64,000 nucleotides of DNA, from positions 62,001 through 126,000 of the forward strand of contig UQIC01000001.1 of the NCBI GenBank assembly GCA_900540985.1, in the 5' to 3' direction. Below, in pieces: positions 51,923 through 60,459 of this stretch; positions within the stretch are counted from its first letter, which is position 1; the number at the start of each line of letters is the position of its first letter. The notes under the pieces are model-generated. The model was not told the DNA's origin, did not search any database, and worked only from the letters and a program-made list of their open reading frames with translations. This DNA comes from an uncultured Collinsella sp. (GTDB taxonomy: Bacteria > Actinomycetota > Coriobacteriia > Coriobacteriales > Coriobacteriaceae). Made by a program: the position numbers and the translations under genes.

Positions 51923-54700
51923 ATGATTCTCAACGGACCGGGGATTAGCTATACCGAGCCCGATATCGGCGCAGAGTTCGTGCCGCCGCTGCCGGAGCAT
52001 CCGCGCGAGGCAATCGTCAAGCTGTGCGAGCACTGCACCAACCGTCTACTGCATCGCGATGAGCTGCTGGCCTACGAGTACTGGTCGTTTGCCGAGGCCG
52101 CAACCGACGAGCAGGCCGAAGTGCTCTGCAAGATGAAGATGCGCCGTCCCTATACGCTGCCCGAGATGGTCAAGCTCACCGGCATGCCCGAAGCCGATAT
52201 CGAGAAGATGCTCGACGACATGAGCTACACGGGTCTGCTCGAGTACAACTGGGAAAACCCCGAGCGCGCCAAGCAGTGGGTGCTGCCCATGCTGGTGCCG
52301 GGTTCCGCCGAGTTCCTTAACATGCGCGTGAGCCAGCTCGAGGAGCATCCGGTCTATGCCAAGTTCTTTGAGCAGGCGTCCAAGGGACCGCTGTCCAAGG
52401 CCACGCCGATGGTGCCGCCCGGTGGTGCCGGCATCGGCATGCATGTCATTCCGGTCGAGAAGGCTATCGATGCCGCGAGCACGTCGGTGCCTATTGAGCA
52501 TATCGAGCACTGGCTCGACAAATACGAGGGTAAGTATGCCGCCAGCACCTGCAGCTGCCGCGCGAGCCGTCGCGTGATGGGTGAGGGCTGCGCCGACGAC
52601 CCGGCCGACTGGTGCATCGCCGTGGGCGATATGGCCGACTACGTGGTCGAGACCGATCGTGGCCATTATGTAACGCGCGACGAGGTCTACGACATCCTGC
52701 GCCAGGCCGAGGACAACGGCTTTGTGCACCAGATCACCAATATCGACGGAGAGAACAAGATCTTCGCCATCTGCAACTGCAACGTCAACGTGTGCTACGC
52801 CCTGCGCACCTCGCAGCTGTTCAACACGCCCAACCTGTCGCGCTCGGCCTATGTCGCCAAGGTCGAGAAGGACAAGTGCGTGGCCTGCGGTCGCTGCGTT
52901 GAGGTATGTCCGGCCGGCGCCGCCAAGCTGGGCCAGAAGCTCTGCAGCAAAAAGGCCGGCGGACAGGTGCCCGAGTATCCGCGCCAGGAGCTGCCCGATG
53001 CCACCAAGTGGGATCACACCAAGTGGTCGCCCAACTACCGCAACGACAACCGCATCGAGACGCACGAGTCCGGCACCGCGCCCTGCAAGACGGCCTGCCC
53101 CGCTCACGTTGCCGTTCAGGGCTACTTGAAGCTCGCAGCGCAGGGCCGCTATGACGAGGCGCTGGCGCTCATCAAGCGCGAGAACCCGCTGCCCGCTATC
53201 TGCGGCCGTGTGTGCAATCGCCGCTGCGAGGATGCCTGCACCCGCGGCCGCGTGGACGAGGCCGTGGCCATCGACGAGGTCAAGAAGTTTATCGCCCAGC
53301 GCGATCTGGACGCCGCGACCCGCTACGTCCCGCCTGTGGTGACGCCGACGCGTGCTGGCGGCTTCGATCAGAAGATCGCCATCATCGGTGCCGGCCCGGC
53401 CGGTCTGTCCTGTGCCTTCTATCTGGCCGAGAAGGGCTACAAGCCCGTCGTGTTCGAGAAGAACGAGCGCCCGGGCGGCATGCTCACCTACGGCATTCCC
53501 AGCTTTAAGCTGCAGAAGGACGTCATTGAGGCCGAAGTCGAGGTTATTCGCCTGATGGGTGCCGAGTTCCGCTATGGCGTGGAGGTCGGTCGCGATGTGA
53601 CGCTCGACGAGCTGCGCGAGCAGGGCTTTAAGGCCTTTTATGTTGCCATTGGCTGCCAGGGCGGCCGCCTCGCCGGTATTCCGGGTGAGGATGCCGAGGA
53701 CGTGGCCGTGGCCGTCGACTTTTTGCGCGAGGTCAACAGTGGCAAGATCGACGCGCTGCCCGGCCGCACCATCGTGGTGGGCGGCGGCAACGTGGCTATC
53801 GACGTCGCGCGCAATGCCTGCCGTCTGGGCTCCGAGCACGTTGAGATGTTCTGCCTGGAGAGCGAGGCCCAGATGCCCGCCAGCGAGGAGGAGCGTCGCG
53901 AGGCCGTTGAGGACGGCGCGCACATCAGCTGCGGTTGGGGCCCCAAGGAAGTTCACCTGGACGAGGCCGGTCGTGTGTGCGGCATCACCTTCAAGCGCTG
54001 CACGCGTGTTTTTGACGACGAGGGCCGTTTTGCGCCCGAGTACGACGAGAACGATCTGCGCCGTGTCGATGCCGACCGTGTCGTCATGTCGATTGGCCAG
54101 TCCATTGTGTGGGGCGACTTGCTAGCTGGCTCCAAGGTGGAGCTCGGCCGCGGCCAGGGTGCCCTTGCCGATCCTCAGACCTATCAGACCGCCGAGCCCG
54201 ACATCTTTGTAGGCGGCGACGTCTACACCGGTCCGAGCTTTGCCATCGACGCCATTGCCGCCGGTCACGAGGCCGCGGTGTCCATCCATCGCTTTGTGCA
54301 GCCGGGCTCCACGCTCACCATCGGCCGCAACCAGCGCCGCTACACCGCGCTCGACCGCGACGACGTTGTGCTCGAGAGCTACGACAACGCGAGCCGCGAG
54401 GTTGCCCACGTGGACCGCGAACGCGAGAAGGCTGCGCCGTTTAGCGAGTATGTTGAGACCTTTACCGAGGAGCAGGTGCGCGCCGAGACCGCCCGCTGCC
54501 TGGGCTGCGGCGCCTCGATCGTCGACCCTAACAAGTGCATCGGCTGCGGCCTGTGCACCACCAAGTGCGCGTTTGACGCCATCCATCTGGATCGCGACCG
54601 CCCCGAGTGCTCCACGATGGTCAAATACGAGCAAAAGCTCCCAAGCCTCGGCAAGTATGCTTTGAAGCGCGCCATCAAGATTAAGTTCGGTCGCAAGTAA
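51923..54700 (+). CDS. FAD/NAD(P)-dependent oxidoreductase with multiple 4Fe-4S clusters, 925 aa
   Basis: ATG 51923 follows AGAAGGGACAACC. Parts in order: an N-terminal helical domain (residues about 1-130); a region with CSCRAS and CNCNVNVC; a 4Fe-4S motif CVACGRCVEVCPAG near 319; a GltD-type cysteine-rich linker (CKTACP, CGRVCNRRCEDAC); an FAD fold GAGPAGLSCAFYLAEKG near 489; an NAD(P) fold VVGGGNVAIDVARNA near 620; and a C-terminal ferredoxin part with CIGCGLCTTKCAFD near 870. Resembles the glutamate-synthase small-subunit-like FeS reductases that feed electrons to partner enzymes. hypA follows, so a link to hydrogen metabolism is possible. Confidence 0.85.
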   Translation: MILNGPGISYTEPDIGAEFVPPLPEHPREAIVKLCEHCTNRLLHRDELLAYEYWSFAEAATDEQAEVLCKMKMRRPYTLPEMVKLTGMPEADIEKMLDDMSYTGLLEYNWENPERAKQWVLPMLVPGSAEFLNMRVSQLEEHPVYAKFFEQASKGPLSKATPMVPPGGAGIGMHVIPVEKAIDAASTSVPIEHIEHWLDKYEGKYAASTCSCRASRRVMGEGCADDPADWCIAVGDMADYVVETDRGHYVTRDEVYDILRQAEDNGFVHQITNIDGENKIFAICNCNVNVCYALRTSQLFNTPNLSRSAYVAKVEKDKCVACGRCVEVCPAGAAKLGQKLCSKKAGGQVPEYPRQELPDATKWDHTKWSPNYRNDNRIETHESGTAPCKTACPAHVAVQGYLKLAAQGRYDEALALIKRENPLPAICGRVCNRRCEDACTRGRVDEAVAIDEVKKFIAQRDLDAATRYVPPVVTPTRAGGFDQKIAIIGAGPAGLSCAFYLAEKGYKPVVFEKNERPGGMLTYGIPSFKLQKDVIEAEVEVIRLMGAEFRYGVEVGRDVTLDELREQGFKAFYVAIGCQGGRLAGIPGEDAEDVAVAVDFLREVNSGKIDALPGRTIVVGGGNVAIDVARNACRLGSEHVEMFCLESEAQMPASEEERREAVEDGAHISCGWGPKEVHLDEAGRVCGITFKRCTRVFDDEGRFAPEYDENDLRRVDADRVVMSIGQSIVWGDLLAGSKVELGRGQGALADPQTYQTAEPDIFVGGDVYTGPSFAIDAIAAGHEAAVSIHRFVQPGSTLTIGRNQRRYTALDRDDVVLESYDNASREVAHVDREREKAAPFSEYVETFTEEQVRAETARCLGCGASIVDPNKCIGCGLCTTKCAFDAIHLDRDRPECSTMVKYEQKLPSLGKYALKRAIKIKFGRK

Positions 54701-54732
54701 GTAGTCATAACGGGAACGGCGGAAGGAAATAA

Positions 54733-55161
54733 ATGCACGAGCTCGGAATCGTCTATCACATCATTCGTGATGTTGAGAATGTGGCGCGCGCCAATGGCGT
54801 GAGTCGCGTTTCGAGCGTCACGCTGCTGCTGGGCGAGGTCTCGGGCGTCGTTCCCGACTTGCTGCTCGACGCCTGGCGCTGGGCGGCAGATAAAAAGTCC
54901 ATTACCGAGGGTGCGGAGCTTCTTGTGGAGCCTGTCGAGGCCGTGACGCATTGCGAGGCGTGCGGCCGCGACTATGCGACCGTCGAGCACGGCAAGACCT
55001 GCCCTCATTGCGGCAGCGGCGAAACATACCTGCTGCAGGGCCAGGAGGTCATGATCAAGCAGATCGAGACCCCCGACGAGGACCCGGCAGGCGCTGCCCC
55101 CGATGGCCCTTCCGACGCTCCCGACGCCGTCGACGCCGCCAACCCCCTCCGCATCGTCTAG
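54733..55161 (+). CDS. hypA: Hydrogenase/urease nickel incorporation protein HypA, 142 aa
   Basis: Begins MHELGIV, with His2 as nickel ligand, and has the zinc site CEACG ... CPHCGSGE (about residues 75-95). A 25-residue acidic C-terminal extension (TPDEDPAGAAPDGPSDAPDA) is unusual for the family. It lies 32 bases after the FeS flavoprotein, 39 kb away from the other hyp genes. hypB is not in the window. Confidence 0.93.
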   Translation: MHELGIVYHIIRDVENVARANGVSRVSSVTLLLGEVSGVVPDLLLDAWRWAADKKSITEGAELLVEPVEAVTHCEACGRDYATVEHGKTCPHCGSGETYLLQGQEVMIKQIETPDEDPAGAAPDGPSDAPDAVDAANPLRIV

Positions 55162-55165
55162 TCCT

Positions 55166-55221
55166 TAGTCGTTGGGGACGTTCTTACATGACTAGTCAAA
55201 CAAGAACGTTCCCAACGACTA
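55166..55221. repeat. TAGTCGTTGGGGACGTTCTT inverted repeat
   Basis: The 20-base arm 55166-55185 pairs with 55202-55221 with one mismatch. It is a more complete form of the unit that terminates the structured elements at 5754, 9157 and 39537. Confidence 0.75.
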
Positions 55222-55252
55222 CTTGCGCTAGAACATAAGTCACGAAAATAGT

Positions 55253-55359
55253 CAAGCCATGTCTGTTTAAACAAAATAGCGGCAGTACAAGCGCATTCGC
55301 GCTTGCCTAAAATCGTTATTAATGAACAGCCTGCTTGTATCTGTAAAGTACATGGCTTG
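55253..55359. other. Self-complementary leader upstream of the mannose-family PTS
   Basis: The outer arm CAAGCCATGT (55253-55262) matches ACATGGCTTG (55350-55359). Inner TACAAGC and GCTTGTA also pair, around a small hairpin CAAGCG/CGCTTG. Two GTTTAAACAAA words lie at about 55266 and 55431. A TATAAT near 55473 may be the promoter, in which case the structured part would be upstream DNA rather than leader RNA. Confidence 0.4.
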
Positions 55360-55539
55360 ATGAGCAACGCTTTGGCGGGTAATGAGTCGAAAAGCAGCAA
55401 CGTAATCAATTTGTAACAAACTTAGACGTTTAAACAAATAATCCAACCTTTTGCGAATTTAGCTATAATTCCACAATCCAAACAGGTATACTCCTTTCAT
55501 GTCGTGTAGGAAATACGTAGACAAAAAGGAGGTTATGTG

Positions 55540-56529
55540 ATGGTAAGTATTGTTCTTGCTAGCCACGGGGACTTGGCAGCTGGAATCAAGCAGACGGGCT
55601 CGATGGTCTTTGGCGATCAGCCGTCTGTTGCCGTGGTCTCGCTCGAGCCGAGCATGGGCCCCGACGATTTCCGTGCCAAGGTCGAGGAAGCAATCGCTTC
55701 CTTCGAAGACCAGGAGCAGGTGCTCTTCCTCGTTGATCTGTGGGGCGGCACGCCGTTCAACCAGATCAGCGGGCTCATCGAGGGCCACGATTCCTGGGCT
55801 ATCGTCACCGGTGTCAACCTGCCTATGCTCATCGAGGCATATTCGCAGCGCTTTGACGCAAAGAACACTGCACATGCGATCGCAAAACATCTCGTGACTG
55901 AGGCTAAGGCTGGCGTGCGCGTCAAGCCCGAGTCTCTGGAGCCCGAGGAGAAGAAGCCGGCTGCGGCCGCCGCTGCTCCTGCAGGCGCCATCCCTCCGGG
56001 AACGGTCATCGGCGACGGGCACATCAAGATTGCCCACGTCCGTATCGACACCCGTCTGCTGCATGGTCAGGTGGCCACCACGTGGACCAAGCAGATCAAC
56101 CCCAACCGCATCATCGTGGTTTCCGACGGCGTTGCTCACGACGAGCTCCGCAAGACCATGATCGAGCAGGCTGCCCCTCCGGGAGTCCATGCCAACGTCG
56201 TGCCTATCAAGAAGATGGCCGAGGTCGTCAAGGACACGCGTTTTGGTGACACCAAGGCCATGCTGCTCTTCGAGAACCCGCAGGATCTGCTCAAGGCCAT
56301 CGAGGCCGGCGTCGACATCAAGGAAGTCAACATCGGTTCCATGGCTCACTCCAAGGGCAAGGTCGTCGTCACCAACGCCGTCGCTATGGGCGATGACGAC
56401 GTCAAGACTCTCGAGGCCCTCAAGGCCAAGGGCGTCAAGTTCGAGGTCCGCAAGGTTCCTTCGGATTCCTCCGAGGATCTCGACGCCATGTTGAAGAAAG
56501 CTAAGGCCGAACTGGCCGCTCAAGCATAG
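55540..56529 (+). CDS. manX: PTS mannose-family IIAB component, 329 aa
   Basis: IIA domain (residues about 1-125) with phosphohistidine in VLASHGDLAAG, an Ala/Pro/Lys linker (about 130-155), and IIB domain with the histidine of DTRLLHGQVATTW. ATG 55540 has AAGGAGG 7 bases upstream; the GTG at 55537 is one codon earlier. First gene of a IIAB-IIC-IID operon. The true sugar (mannose, glucose, fructose or an amino sugar) cannot be told. Confidence 0.93.
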   Translation: MVSIVLASHGDLAAGIKQTGSMVFGDQPSVAVVSLEPSMGPDDFRAKVEEAIASFEDQEQVLFLVDLWGGTPFNQISGLIEGHDSWAIVTGVNLPMLIEAYSQRFDAKNTAHAIAKHLVTEAKAGVRVKPESLEPEEKKPAAAAAAPAGAIPPGTVIGDGHIKIAHVRIDTRLLHGQVATTWTKQINPNRIIVVSDGVAHDELRKTMIEQAAPPGVHANVVPIKKMAEVVKDTRFGDTKAMLLFENPQDLLKAIEAGVDIKEVNIGSMAHSKGKVVVTNAVAMGDDDVKTLEALKAKGVKFEVRKVPSDSSEDLDAMLKKAKAELAAQA

Positions 56530-56547
56530 TAAAGGAGGGTCCGATAC

Positions 56548-57366
56548 ATGTCTGCAATCACTATTCTGCTTGTTGCGATTGTCGCGTTGCTTGCCGGTAT
56601 GGAAGGCATTCTGGATGAGTTCCAGTTCCATCAGCCGCTCGTGGCATGCACGCTTATCGGTCTCGTAACCGGTCACCTTCAGGAGGGCATCCTCCTGGGC
56701 GGTTCGCTCCAGATGATGGCCCTTGGCTGGGCTAACGTCGGCGCCGCTGTCGCGCCTGACGCCGCTCTGGCCTCGGTCGCTTCTTCGATCATCATGGTGC
56801 TCGCCCTCAACGGTGGCGCCACCGATTCGGCCAAGGCCGTTACCACCGCTATCGCCGTCGCCGTCCCGCTGTCGGTCGCTGGTCTGTTCCTGACCATGAT
56901 CTGCCGTACCATTGCTACCGCTATCGCTCACGCCATGGACGGTTGCGCCGAGAAGGGCGACTTCTCCGGCATCGAGCGCTGGCAGTATGCTGCCATCCTC
57001 ATGCAGGGCCTTCGTATCGCCATCCCGGCAGTGCTTCTGTGCGTCATCCCGGCCGAGGCCGTTACCAACGCGCTTAACGCTATGCCCGACTGGCTGTCCG
57101 GCGGCATGGCTGTCGGCGGCGGCATGGTCGCTTCCGTCGGTTACGCCATGGTCATCAACATGATGGCCACCAAGGAGACCTGGCCGTTCTTCGTCCTCGG
57201 CTTTGTCCTTGCTGCCATCCCTCAACTCACGCTGATCGCCCTTGGTCTCATCGGCATCTCCCTTGCCCTCATCTACCTTGGCCTTAAGGATCTGGCCAAG
57301 CAGGGTGGCGGCATGGGCGGTGGCTCCGGCGACCCGCTCGGCGACATTCTGAACGATTACGAGTAG
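56548..57366 (+). CDS. manY: PTS mannose-family IIC component, 272 aa
   Basis: Membrane component of ManY type: EFQFHQPLVACTLIGLVTGH, GGSLQMMALGWANVGAAVAP, and several hydrophobic segments (LSVAGLFLTMICRTIATAIA, MVASVGYAMVINMMATKETW). AAGGAGGGTCCGATAC precedes ATG 56548. Forms the sugar channel with IID. Confidence 0.93.
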   Translation: MSAITILLVAIVALLAGMEGILDEFQFHQPLVACTLIGLVTGHLQEGILLGGSLQMMALGWANVGAAVAPDAALASVASSIIMVLALNGGATDSAKAVTTAIAVAVPLSVAGLFLTMICRTIATAIAHAMDGCAEKGDFSGIERWQYAAILMQGLRIAIPAVLLCVIPAEAVTNALNAMPDWLSGGMAVGGGMVASVGYAMVINMMATKETWPFFVLGFVLAAIPQLTLIALGLIGISLALIYLGLKDLAKQGGGMGGGSGDPLGDILNDYE

Positions 57367-57382
57367 GAGGGGAGTGATACAT

Positions 57383-58303
57383 ATGGCAGAGAACAAGATT
57401 CAGCTCACCAAGGCTGACCGCAAGAAGGTTTGCTTCCGTCATCAGTTCCTTCAGGGCTCGTGGAACTACGAGCGTATGCAGAACGGCGGCTGGTGCTTCG
57501 CAATGATCCCTGCGATCAAGAAGCTCTACACCAGCAAGGATGACCAGATTGCCGCTCTTAAGCGCCACCTGGAGTTCTATAACACCCACCCCTATGTTTC
57601 CGCCCCCGTCATTGGCGTTACCCTCGCTCTCGAGGAGGAGCGCGCCAACGGTGCCCCGATTGACGACGTCGCCATTCAGGGCGTCAAGGTCGGTATGATG
57701 GGCCCGCTCGCCGGCGTCGGCGACCCCGTCTTCTGGTTCACCCTTCGCCCGATTCTGGGCGCTCTGGGCGCTTCCCTGGCCATGTCCGGCAGCATCGTCG
57801 GTCCGCTGCTGTTCTTCTTCGCGTGGAACATCATCCGTTACGCTTTCCTGTGGTACACGCAGGAGTTTGGCTACAAGGTCGGCTCCTCCATCGCCAAGGA
57901 CCTCTCCGGTGGTCTGATGGGCAAGGTCACCGAGGGCGCTTCCATCCTGGGTATGTTCATCATCGGCGCCCTGGTCGAGCGCTGGGTGTCCATTTCCTTC
58001 ACCCCGATCGTCTCCACGGTCAAGCAGTCTGCTGGCGCCTTTATCGACTGGGCTAGCCTGCCCTCCGGTTCCGAGGGTATCAAGGAAGCGCTGACGATGT
58101 ACAACTCCGTCGGTGCTACCGCCCTTGATCAGATGAAGGTCACCACGCTTCAGGCCAACCTCGATCAGCTCATCCCCGGCCTTGCCGCCGTGTGCCTGAC
58201 CCTGCTGGTCTGCAAGCTCCTCAAGAAGAAGGTCAGCCCGATCGTCATCATCCTGGCTCTCTTCGCCGTCGGCATCATCGGTCGCTTCTGCGGCTTCATG
58301 TAA
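57383..58303 (+). CDS. manZ: PTS mannose-family IID component, 306 aa
   Basis: ManZ family: RKKVCFRHQFLQGSWNYERM and GWCFAMIPAIKKLYTSKDDQ at the N-terminus, GVKVGMMGPLAGVGDPVFWF in the middle and a C-terminal membrane segment (LLVCKLLKKKVSPIVIILAL). ATG 57383 follows AGGAGGGGAGTGATACAT; GTG 57374 is less likely. Confidence 0.93.
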   Translation: MAENKIQLTKADRKKVCFRHQFLQGSWNYERMQNGGWCFAMIPAIKKLYTSKDDQIAALKRHLEFYNTHPYVSAPVIGVTLALEEERANGAPIDDVAIQGVKVGMMGPLAGVGDPVFWFTLRPILGALGASLAMSGSIVGPLLFFFAWNIIRYAFLWYTQEFGYKVGSSIAKDLSGGLMGKVTEGASILGMFIIGALVERWVSISFTPIVSTVKQSAGAFIDWASLPSGSEGIKEALTMYNSVGATALDQMKVTTLQANLDQLIPGLAAVCLTLLVCKLLKKKVSPIVIILALFAVGIIGRFCGFM

Positions 58304-58359
58304 GCACGCTTCGGCTTAAGACCGAGAGTTGCTAGGTAAGGGCTTTTGAGCCATTGAAA

Positions 58360-58400
58360 CGGACCGCACCCGGTGGGTACACTGGATGCGGTCCGATTGT
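58360..58400 (+). terminator. Terminator after the PTS operon
   Basis: CGGACCGCA (58360-58368) pairs with TGCGGTCCG (58387-58395), followed by ATTGTTTTT. It lies directly before the DUF956 gene, so that gene is either read through or has its own promoter. Confidence 0.75.
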
Positions 58401-58423
58401 TTTTATTGGAGGGCGAGGCGCGT

Positions 58424-58822
58424 ATGGCGCAATCTCAGAACAGCACGGTCGATCTGGCAACGCCGGCAACCTGCCTGATGGGGCTTACCAGCCACGGCAA
58501 CGTGATGGTGGGCAATAAGGCGTTTGAGTATTACAACGAGCGCAATCCCGAGGATTATATTCAAATCCCGTGGGACGAGGTCGACTATATTGCCGCCGAG
58601 GTTTTACGCGGCACCAAGAAGATTACGCGTTTTGCCATCTTCACCAAGGACAACGGTCACTTTACGTTTTCGACGCGCGACGACAAAGAGACGCTTCGCG
58701 CGGTCCGCAAGTACGTCGACGAGGATAAGCTCGTGCGTTCGCCCGACTTTATCGATGTGACGGCCAAGGGCGCCAAGAGCATCCCCTCCGTTATCAAAAA
58801 CCTTTTCCACAAAGGCAACTAG
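58424..58822 (+). CDS. DUF956 protein, 132 aa
   Basis: DUF956 proteins (sometimes called ManO) often follow mannose-type PTS operons and are thought to be regulators of them. The segments ATCLMGLTSHGNVMVGNKAF and YIQIPWDEVDYIAAEVLRGT are typical. GGAGGGCGAGGCGCGT precedes ATG 58424; the frame from 58373 lies inside the terminator. Soluble protein. Confidence 0.85.
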   Translation: MAQSQNSTVDLATPATCLMGLTSHGNVMVGNKAFEYYNERNPEDYIQIPWDEVDYIAAEVLRGTKKITRFAIFTKDNGHFTFSTRDDKETLRAVRKYVDEDKLVRSPDFIDVTAKGAKSIPSVIKNLFHKGN

Positions 58823-58831
58823 CTCCTCATA

Positions 58832-58898
58832 AGTTGCGGTGAAATAGTTCCTAAATACGGCTTTAGATGCTTCAGACAGGAACTATTCCACCGCAACT
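58832..58898. repeat. Dispersed hairpin repeat (AGTTGCGGTGAAATAG type), copy 2
   Basis: Arms at 58832-58852 and 58878-58898, the same arm sequences as copy 1 at 34019-34085, with a different loop. Confidence 0.75.
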
Positions 58899-58957
58899 TC
58901 GAAGTCTAGTCATGCGACGTATTGCGATGCAGTAAATCTGCTACACTAGTACAACAT

Positions 58958-59033
58958 GCCTCCGTAGCTCAGGGGATAGAGCACCGCTCTCCTAAAGCGG
59001 GTGTCGTGCGTTCGAATCGCACCGGGGGCACCA
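58958..59033 (+). tRNA. tRNA-Arg (CCT anticodon)
   Basis: Cloverleaf: 7-bp acceptor 58958-58964 / 59023-59029 (one G-U), anticodon loop CTCCTAA with anticodon CCT reading AGG, T-arm GTGCG-TTCGAAT-CGCAC, and CCA encoded at 59031-59033. tRNA-Arg genes are frequent island attachment sites, and the DNA that follows looks foreign. Confidence 0.95.
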
Positions 59034-59042
59034 GAAGAAATT

Positions 59043-59078
59043 GCAGGTCAGACGGTATAAATCGTCTGACCTGCTTTT
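59043..59078 (+). terminator. Terminator after tRNA-Arg
   Basis: GCAGGTCAGACG (59043-59054) pairs perfectly with 59063-59074, then TTTT. Confidence 0.88.
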
Positions 59079-59079
59079 G

Positions 59080-59365
59080 TATAGATAGGGCTAAATTGAC
59101 GATAGAGGGGTGAAAAAGGGGTGAAAGAAAGTTCTATGATGAAAACAGCTCGCCTACATATTTCACTCCGATATTTCACCCAAATCTTCGGTTTTCAACC
59201 CTTTCCACAGTCTGCGGGCTTATAAGAAGCCCTCCGACTATGGAAAGCGTTGAAAACCTAGGGTGACGTTGCTGTGAGAAGGGCGAGTTTCCAACAGCCC
59301 TCGGTGTCTCCGGGTTACACTTGGGACCCTCCGACACCGAGGACCGTTGAAAACTCGCCCTTCTG
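59080..59365. other. Intergenic region with two homologous large hairpins
   Basis: It contains GGGGTGAAA direct repeats (59107-59127) and inverted TTTCACYC words, like arm sites near an attachment site. Hairpin A (59190-59258) and hairpin B (59277-59364) share GTTTTCAAC/GTTGAAAAC-type outer stems and a conserved GTCT-N2-GGG ... CCCTCCGAC centre, while other stem bases differ. No protein gene is seen. These hairpins may end the S-subunit transcript. Confidence 0.6.
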
Positions 59366-59909
59366 CTAGGCAGGCATTTTTTCTAAGTAGGCCAGTTGCT
59401 TCAGAAGCAGCTGGAGAGTAATTGACATTCCAAATATTTCCATGAAAGTGAAGTCTGGCTCGCCACCGTTTACAGAGGGAAGCATAATTGCCTGGCGTGC
59501 CATCCTTGTAGCATTGAACTTGTACAGATAGCCAAACTTGCTCTTTTGCTGCTGGATGGCGACTTTTAGGAAGAGGTAGATAAACTCGTTGCCCTTGTTG
59601 TTCTTGACGTGAAAGCGTTTAACGTCATCGGAGAAAATGCACTCATAGGGGTGGTAGAACCCAAGGCAGACGCCATTACCGTTATAGTTCACGCCAAGGA
59701 CATTGTTGTCGAGCGACGAATTCTTATCAGCCGTAAAACCGGCAATCCCGTTGCTATTGTCAAGTGCCCCAATAAACGGTCGTCTTCCATACTTTCGGTT
59801 ACGAGATTCCAAGCGCCTCCCGGAACGAATGTCGAATATTTGGCTGATTGAGTACGATTTCCAATCTCTTTCGTGCAGTGAGGAGTGGTCGAACTCGGGG
59901 TTATTTACT
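59366..59909 (-). pseudogene. Restriction-modification specificity subunit, C-terminal half, out of frame
   Basis: Second target-recognition domain of an S subunit (DWKSYSISQIFDIRSGRRLE, NGIAGFTADKNSS, NYNGNGVCLGFYHPY, then NKGNEFIYLFLKVAIQQQKS). There is no start codon of its own with a ribosome-binding site. It joins the N-terminal half in frame if the (CT)n tract at 59908-59922 loses one dinucleotide or gains two. The combined protein would be 363 aa, full length for HsdS/BcgIB-like subunits. Confidence 0.8.
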
Positions 59910-60459
59910 CTCTCTCTCTCTCGATGGAGGCGATGCGCTTCATCAGGAATTCGCGGCAGCGCTGGACTTGAATGGCTTCTCGCTCGCGGATGTAATTCTC
60001 CATGAACTGCCAATCGGGATTGCTGGACTCATCGATGGGAAGCATTACTCGTAGTAAATTGAGCCGTTTTAGGCTAATCGACCTTCCGTGGCCGAATAGC
60101 GTTCGCTGTTTAGAAATGGATGCGGCCACGAATTGCATGGCATATCTTGAGAGGTTTCCGATTGAGTCTCTTGGCCTTAAGTCCGTTACGTGGGTGTCGA
60201 GAGCGAACTCCATTGGTTGGTAGTATGCGAGACCCGCCCCGCCATCGCCGTCGTTGTTTAGAGTGATGGCGTGGCCACGATGAAGTCTTTCGTTTGGGAT
60301 AGAGACAAAAGCCTTTACGCCGTTGTCGCAGTTGCGAGCGGAAATAAGTGGAACGTCTCCGACCTGAAGAGAGGTCATGTTTTTTTCGGTGCCGCGAGCC
60401 GGTTGAAATAAATCCGAGATTTTAAAGGGTGCCCAATCCCTGTTATTCAAATCGAGCAT
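59905..60459 (-). CDS. Restriction-modification specificity subunit, N-terminal half, 184 aa
   Basis: First target-recognition domain (LDLNNRDWAPFKISDLFQPA, then GDVPLISARNCDNGVKAFVS) and a helical spacer (FMENYIREREAIQVQRCREF). ATG 60459 has GGAGG 8 bases upstream and overlaps the end of the methylase gene by 17 bases. The frame stops right after the GA repeat (ATC GAG AGA GAG AGA GAG TAA). A truncated S with one recognition domain can dimerise in some systems, giving a different target. Confidence 0.82.
   Translation of the reverse strand: MLDLNNRDWAPFKISDLFQPARGTEKNMTSLQVGDVPLISARNCDNGVKAFVSIPNERLHRGHAITLNNDGDGGAGLAYYQPMEFALDTHVTDLRPRDSIGNLSRYAMQFVAASISKQRTLFGHGRSISLKRLNLLRVMLPIDESSNPDWQFMENYIREREAIQVQRCREFLMKRIASIERERE
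59908..59922 (+). repeat. (CT)7.5 dinucleotide tract, phase-variation site
   Basis: 15 bases CTCTCTCTCTCTCTC; on the coding strand (GA)7G. 15 bases gives stop; 13 or 19 bases opens into the second half of the S gene; 17 bases gives a stop two codons later. Confidence 0.85.

Noticed and set aside
59190..59258. Integron attC-like hairpin
   Set aside because: The outer motifs do not fit the RYYYAAC/GTTRRRY consensus and no integron integrase is present.
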